Shown piece after piece: positions 60,071 through 64,000 of a DNA stretch of 64,000 nt. Source of the stretch: Endomychus coccineus (Eukaryota; Arthropoda; Insecta; Coleoptera; Endomychidae); NCBI GenBank assembly GCA_958510875.1, contig OY294069.1, positions 165,105,111-165,169,110 on the forward strand, read 5' to 3'. Numbering within the stretch: the stretch's first letter is position 1; every line of letters starts with the position of its first letter. Made by a program: the position numbers and the translations under genes. The notes under the pieces are model-generated. The model searched no databases, was not told where the DNA came from, and worked only from the letters and a program-made list of their open reading frames with translations.

Positions 60071-60585
60071 CAATACCAGGGTAGATATGACAATCTCTTC
60101 GCTAATCGTGACTACATTTTGTTAACATCGCCGTTCTCTTTAAACTGCACTTGCACTAGCTGACAGTTGCTACGAATTAGTAGTGATGGGAATACTGTGT
60201 AAGTGCTTGGAGTTCCAAACGTCATAAATTGTTCGTCAGTACCGCATTAAATTCCAAGGTACTCAAGCACTCAAGCAGTTGAAAACCAAAAAATAATCTT
60301 AATTAGAACATTCAGGGTGTTCTGTTCAAAAAAACACAAGTTTGGTCTTAAAAAATTAAAACATTTGAGAAAGAAACTACGTTAGTGAATTCTACGTGAA
60401 AAACTACATGAGAATCCGTTTTCAACATAACGACTCAATGCAGCCTTGAAATAGATTGGATTTAACGTGATTCTTCTCGTAAAGTCTGCAGCGTTATGTG
60501 TTTATCTATGGAAATGAAACATTGAATACACATCGTCCAATGAATGGCATATTTACTTACGCAATCATGGTTCCTTATTGGTACC
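60071..60585. other. No gene recognised
   Basis: Non-coding; a CAGGGTGTTCTGTTC motif (60313) may be a transposon end. Confidence 0.35.
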
Positions 60586-60589
60586 TAAT

Positions 60590-60690
60590 ATTTTTCGATC
60601 AGGTGAACTGGCAAAACCAAACAGATAAAAATCGCAGGGGGCCACATCTGGAGAATATGGCAGATGACTGCTAAATTTAAAGGTAACTGG
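60590..60690 (-). pseudogene. mariner DDE motif fragment
   Basis: The minus strand encodes SHLPYSPDVAPCDFYLFG, the C-terminal mariner motif with the third catalytic Asp. The surrounding ORF is otherwise unrelated. Confidence 0.6.
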
Positions 60691-61343
60691 AATACGGAGT
60701 GCCAAAAATTTATGAAAGTTATGTTTGTGGCATCTTAAGTTTCTCATAAAAGTGTGGCGAAAACCACATCCTTTTATCTTTACTGATAATGTTGATACCC
60801 CGTAAGACACACGAAAATTGGACACTCTGTACATCAATGTTTAATATTATTTACCCAATCCAATATGATACAAATAAAATTATTTCTGTCGAGGTTATTT
60901 ATGAAACAGATTGAACGTTTTGGTTCCAAAACCAAATTTAATCAATTTATGCGACCCTCATGAACTCTCCAAACTTCATTCATGAATATTTCATTCATCA
61001 ATTCAAATCTAAAATAGAAACACGTCTACTTACGTAACTAGGCGAGATGATAGAAGGAAGCACTAACCTTATAAACACTGAAGAATCGTTTAAAAAATAT
61101 AATAGTCTATTTATTTATTAAAATAACTGCGCAAAATTAGTACACATACCAAGTTACAAACAAACCCGGCCGTTTCAAATATACAACTGAGCACACGCCT
61201 TCGTTTTACTGGTGGGGATTTATGAACGAGAAAGCCCGCCAAGGGGGGATGGAGTGCGCTTGGTGAGGCAGGGGGAAATTTCATTCATAATCGCACGACC
61301 TTTACAAGGTGCGACGTAGACAGGGGAACAAATCCGGTCTTAC

Positions 61344-61470
61344 CTTCGCATGAACGAAGTCGAGTTGTCGAGTTAGATACATCAAAATTCTTGCGTGTAT
61401 TGTTATTGTCTACCTTCTACTGTTCGAGTTGATGATGCGACATTCTTTCGTAAGCGCGTGTTTAACTCAA
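61344..61470 (-). promoter_or_regulatory. Candidate 5' exon with splice donor
   Basis: The minus strand ends in GCGAAG/GTAAGACC at 61344/61343. Upstream an ATG opens MYLTRQLDFVHAK in frame to the donor. The adjoining 61190-61340 region is CG-richer than its surroundings. It could be a first exon of Hecw or another minus-strand gene. No homology supports it. Confidence 0.25.
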
Positions 61471-62385
61471 CTACGACCCTAATTAATTTCCAAATAAATT
61501 ACTGCGCAAATCATTAATACTTGGAAATATTAATGGACAAAGAAAGACGATTAGTTACTATTAGAGTGAAAATATGTCGCATTGAAACGTTGTCGTAGGT
61601 ACGAGGTTCGGTCAATTTATAAAATGATAATAGGTTGTTCACAAAACATCCGCAAACAATACGAACTGTTCCATAAATGGATATCTTCCCTCACTCTCCT
61701 ATTGTTAGCAGAATTTTTCGCTTGCGACACATCTGGGAGTCAAATGTATGATTGTGATATAATATTCGGTACAAGGGAAGAAGGAATTGTTATCCATATA
61801 TCACTAACTTCCCTTACCCTTCCATTGGAAGTTTATTCGAATTAACTACATGTGTTTTACAAGGGTCGATAATAGGCCCGTTAATGTATTCTTATACAGC
61901 GTGTTTCAGCTCTTACGTTCAACCTCGGTAAATGATAACATCTGAAAATAATAGGGGTCTTGCAGCATGTAAACGTTTTCTCTAAAACACTTCGTTTCCG
62001 AAATACAGGATGTGAAAAATTATTACACTTTCTTCATTATCTTGTAAGCGAATGTAGATTTTTAGTTCACACTTTGGGCATTTCAGTTTTACCGAGGGGT
62101 AAACCACCTTGAATTATAGTGTACAATCATGTGGGATTCCGTGGGATTCCTTGGGATTCCAGTGAGATTTCGATGGGATTCCTCAGTTCAACCGCCACTT
62201 TTAAGACGTTAACGTTAAAGCACAATTTGTCGTTATATAAAAATATGAGTTGAATAATTATTTTTTAGCACATATATTAACGGACAACCTGCAAGGTCAG
62301 ATCTTTTGAATATCAATTTTATCAAGTTATGCTGCCCACATATTCTTCCTTATCTTGTTCACATTATAAATACTATGCTACTTGA
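61471..62385. other. No gene recognised
   Basis: Contains an 87-codon ORF (61582) without recognised motifs, a CAGCGTGTTTCAGCTC transposon-end-like motif (61898) and a short minisatellite. Confidence 0.4.
62132..62183. repeat. GTGGGATTCC minisatellite
   Basis: About five units of GTGGGATTCC and variants (TTGGGATTCC, ATGGGATTCC) in 52 bases. Confidence 0.85.
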
Positions 62386-62389
62386 GAGT

Positions 62390-63255
62390 TAATATCCCAC
62401 ATTATGGAAAGATGCTTTGATTACCCCTATTGCCAAAACTAAGGATCCCACCACGTACAATGAACTATGTTCAATAAGTATCTTACCTGCTTCATCAAAA
62501 GGTGCAGAAAAAATTATATATGTACAACTTAATGACTATCTCACAAAAAACTGATATCATGAATGGAGGTGATAAAAGTTACAGCCATGGTTCTACTAAA
62601 GACTTTTGATACCATATACCATGAAACTCTCTTGGTAATAATGAAATATCTTGGCCGAGACTTCCGAAGCAGGTAACTTATCAAATTGTATCTGGTCAAT
62701 TGTTCACAAAGAGAAAGATTATTAGATAAAGTATCTCAATCTAGAAGAAAATTTCAGGAGTTCCTCAAGATTCCATCCTTGGACCTCTACTTTTTACAAT
62801 ATATACTAGTAATTTTCCAAAATGTATTCGCTTTAGCAATATTCATATGTATGCTGACGATACGCAAAATTACTGTAATTTAAATCAAAGCAACTCCCGA
62901 ACTTAATCATCAACTGATCATCATTATATCACATTTCTTCAAAGCATTCCTTTTACTTAATGCTTCAAAATCTGCAGATTTATCATTATTTTGTACCATA
63001 TAAATTCTGAATAGAATAGATCATGCATCTTCATATATTTTGTTCAAAAGTACAAAAAAACATGCATTGTCTAATTATAATTTCCTTTTCAACAACATTC
63101 TTTAATAATCAAGGATTAAGTGGTAGAACACCTTATGGTGAACTTCCCCTTGTTTTTTTCTAACTTGTTACTTATTTTATAAGAATCAATTGTTTCGTTG
63201 TGATATGATTTTTGTTTGGAAATAAAGACTATTATTATCATTATTATTATTATAT
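62390..63255 (+). pseudogene. CR1/jockey-like RT fragment with YADD
   Basis: Reads LWKDALITPIAKTKDPTTYN then ISILPASSKGAEKIIYVQL, TKDF-like sequence, [20 protein letters not shown] and [17 protein letters not shown] (62835-62880, catalytic YADD intact). Frame changes separate these. The element ends in AATAAAGACTATTATTATCA with an (ATT)n tail at 63219-63255, its 3' end. Confidence 0.85.
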
Positions 63256-64000
63256 GAGGACTTCCTGTTTAAACGGGGTCGCCAGACGAGAACTGAGTCC
63301 TTAGTTGCACTCCATTTGCTTTTTTTAATATAAAAAACAGGTTTTCTAATGGATCCTACCATTGGGTAATACTAATTAAGCTCATTGTAACAATACGAAA
63401 TTATTTTTAAAATTCCGTGAACTGTTGGTAACCGATCAGTATGTGTCGGTATTCTCAAGTTATTTAAAACCGAACTAGATCCAGGTGTCTAATCAATTTA
63501 ATAAATTTCTTGAGAACATGATTTCCGAATCATCAGTTATCTTTGACCCTAGTTTACTAGAAAATGTCCCTTAATCGTTGCCTTTTGAGGGGAGTTTTTG
63601 CAGTATTATCCACCTAGTTTGTATACGATTTATAAACTGAACTGTGGATGGTCTATATTTGACTCAATTTGACGTAGAGCCTGTATAACATATTCACCTT
63701 AAGGGATACTTTAACATTTCCAAATTTGTAGGATAGGTTGGTCTCAAATTCAAAGAGCATCCATATCTTGACAATTTGTCATGTTCTAAGTTCATACATT
63801 TCACAAAAATTATTGTCACTTAGAATACAGCATATTTTGTTACACTTACTACGGTACCATTACGAGAATCTTCTTCTGTTGTTATTGTTAACAGATTATC
63901 TTCGGAAAAGTGCAATATGCAAATTCTTGTGTATACAGAGGGGTTGAAATCTTTCACATGGACAGCCGGTATCCATTGTTTCCGTATAATAAGGAAAACT
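63256..64000. other. No gene recognised
   Basis: AT-rich, with one 69-codon Leu-rich ORF (63738) and no recognised motif. Confidence 0.4.

Noticed and set aside
59375..60084. Overlapping ORFs on both strands
   Set aside because: They fall in a tandem repeat and a LINE tail, and show repeated peptides (NFSRSFLDYFSDI, ILKLIHFPNGSRYRK) typical of repeat by-products.
1..64000. CRISPR arrays, operons or prokaryotic signals
   Set aside because: No regularly spaced short repeats. Introns and transposon types show eukaryotic DNA.

Overview
This window looks like insect nuclear DNA, probably from a TE-rich genome and possibly a beetle (the order is only a guess). It is AT-rich and intron-bearing, has no operon-like gene packing, and is full of decayed insect-type transposons: mariner DD34D, Tc1/IS630-like, hAT, MULE, jockey-like and R4-like non-LTR elements, MITEs and foldback repeats.

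The one host gene I can establish is a minus-strand homologue of the HECW (NEDL) family of HECT E3 ubiquitin ligases. Five exons (11025-11123, 8393-10009, 6695-6966, 4791-4976, 2205-2306) join through GT-AG introns with matching phases. They encode part of the N-terminal HECW domain, a long low-complexity region, WW1, the inter-WW helical segment and WW2. The 102-bp exon at 2205-2306 completes WW2. The HECT domain must lie beyond the left edge of the window, and the first exons lie to the right of 11123. No C2 domain is visible between the N-terminal domain and the WW region. Two strand-matched, CG-richer stretches with good splice donors (18065 and 61344, both minus) are candidate 5' exons, unproven.

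Region by region: 0-1.3 kb is a dead Tc1-like element with about 50-bp inverted repeats. 2-11 kb is the Hecw homologue, with LINE and Tc1 debris in its introns. 11-18 kb is mostly non-coding with one LINE RNase H fragment and one DDE transposase fragment. 18.5-19.6 kb is a long foldback element. 19.8-27 kb holds LINE fragments, SINE-like repeats and a mariner. 28.5-30.9 kb and 41.2-42.4 kb carry two copies of a TA-flanked MITE beside or inside another foldback family. 32-33.3 kb has two copies of a LINE RNase H fragment. 34-37.3 kb has a small MITE, a tandem repeat, a MULE-like transposase and a complete but dead hAT element with 8-bp target duplications. 38.8-40.2 kb is a 170-bp tandem pair split by a LINE. 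43.8-54 kb has mariner and jockey-like fragments. 53.9-54.8 kb is a GC-richer triplicated repeat. 56.3-56.9 kb has an unexplained 178-codon ORF. 58.5-60.1 kb has a LINE and a ~150-bp tandem repeat. 62.4-63.25 kb has a LINE with a recognisable YADD motif.

The genes do not form a pathway: this is one large-intron host gene in a transposon graveyard. I found no new defence, RNA or metabolic system. The most interesting signals are the Hecw domain architecture, the nested MITE/foldback structure, the LINE-split tandem repeat, the GC-rich triplicate and the orphan ORF.
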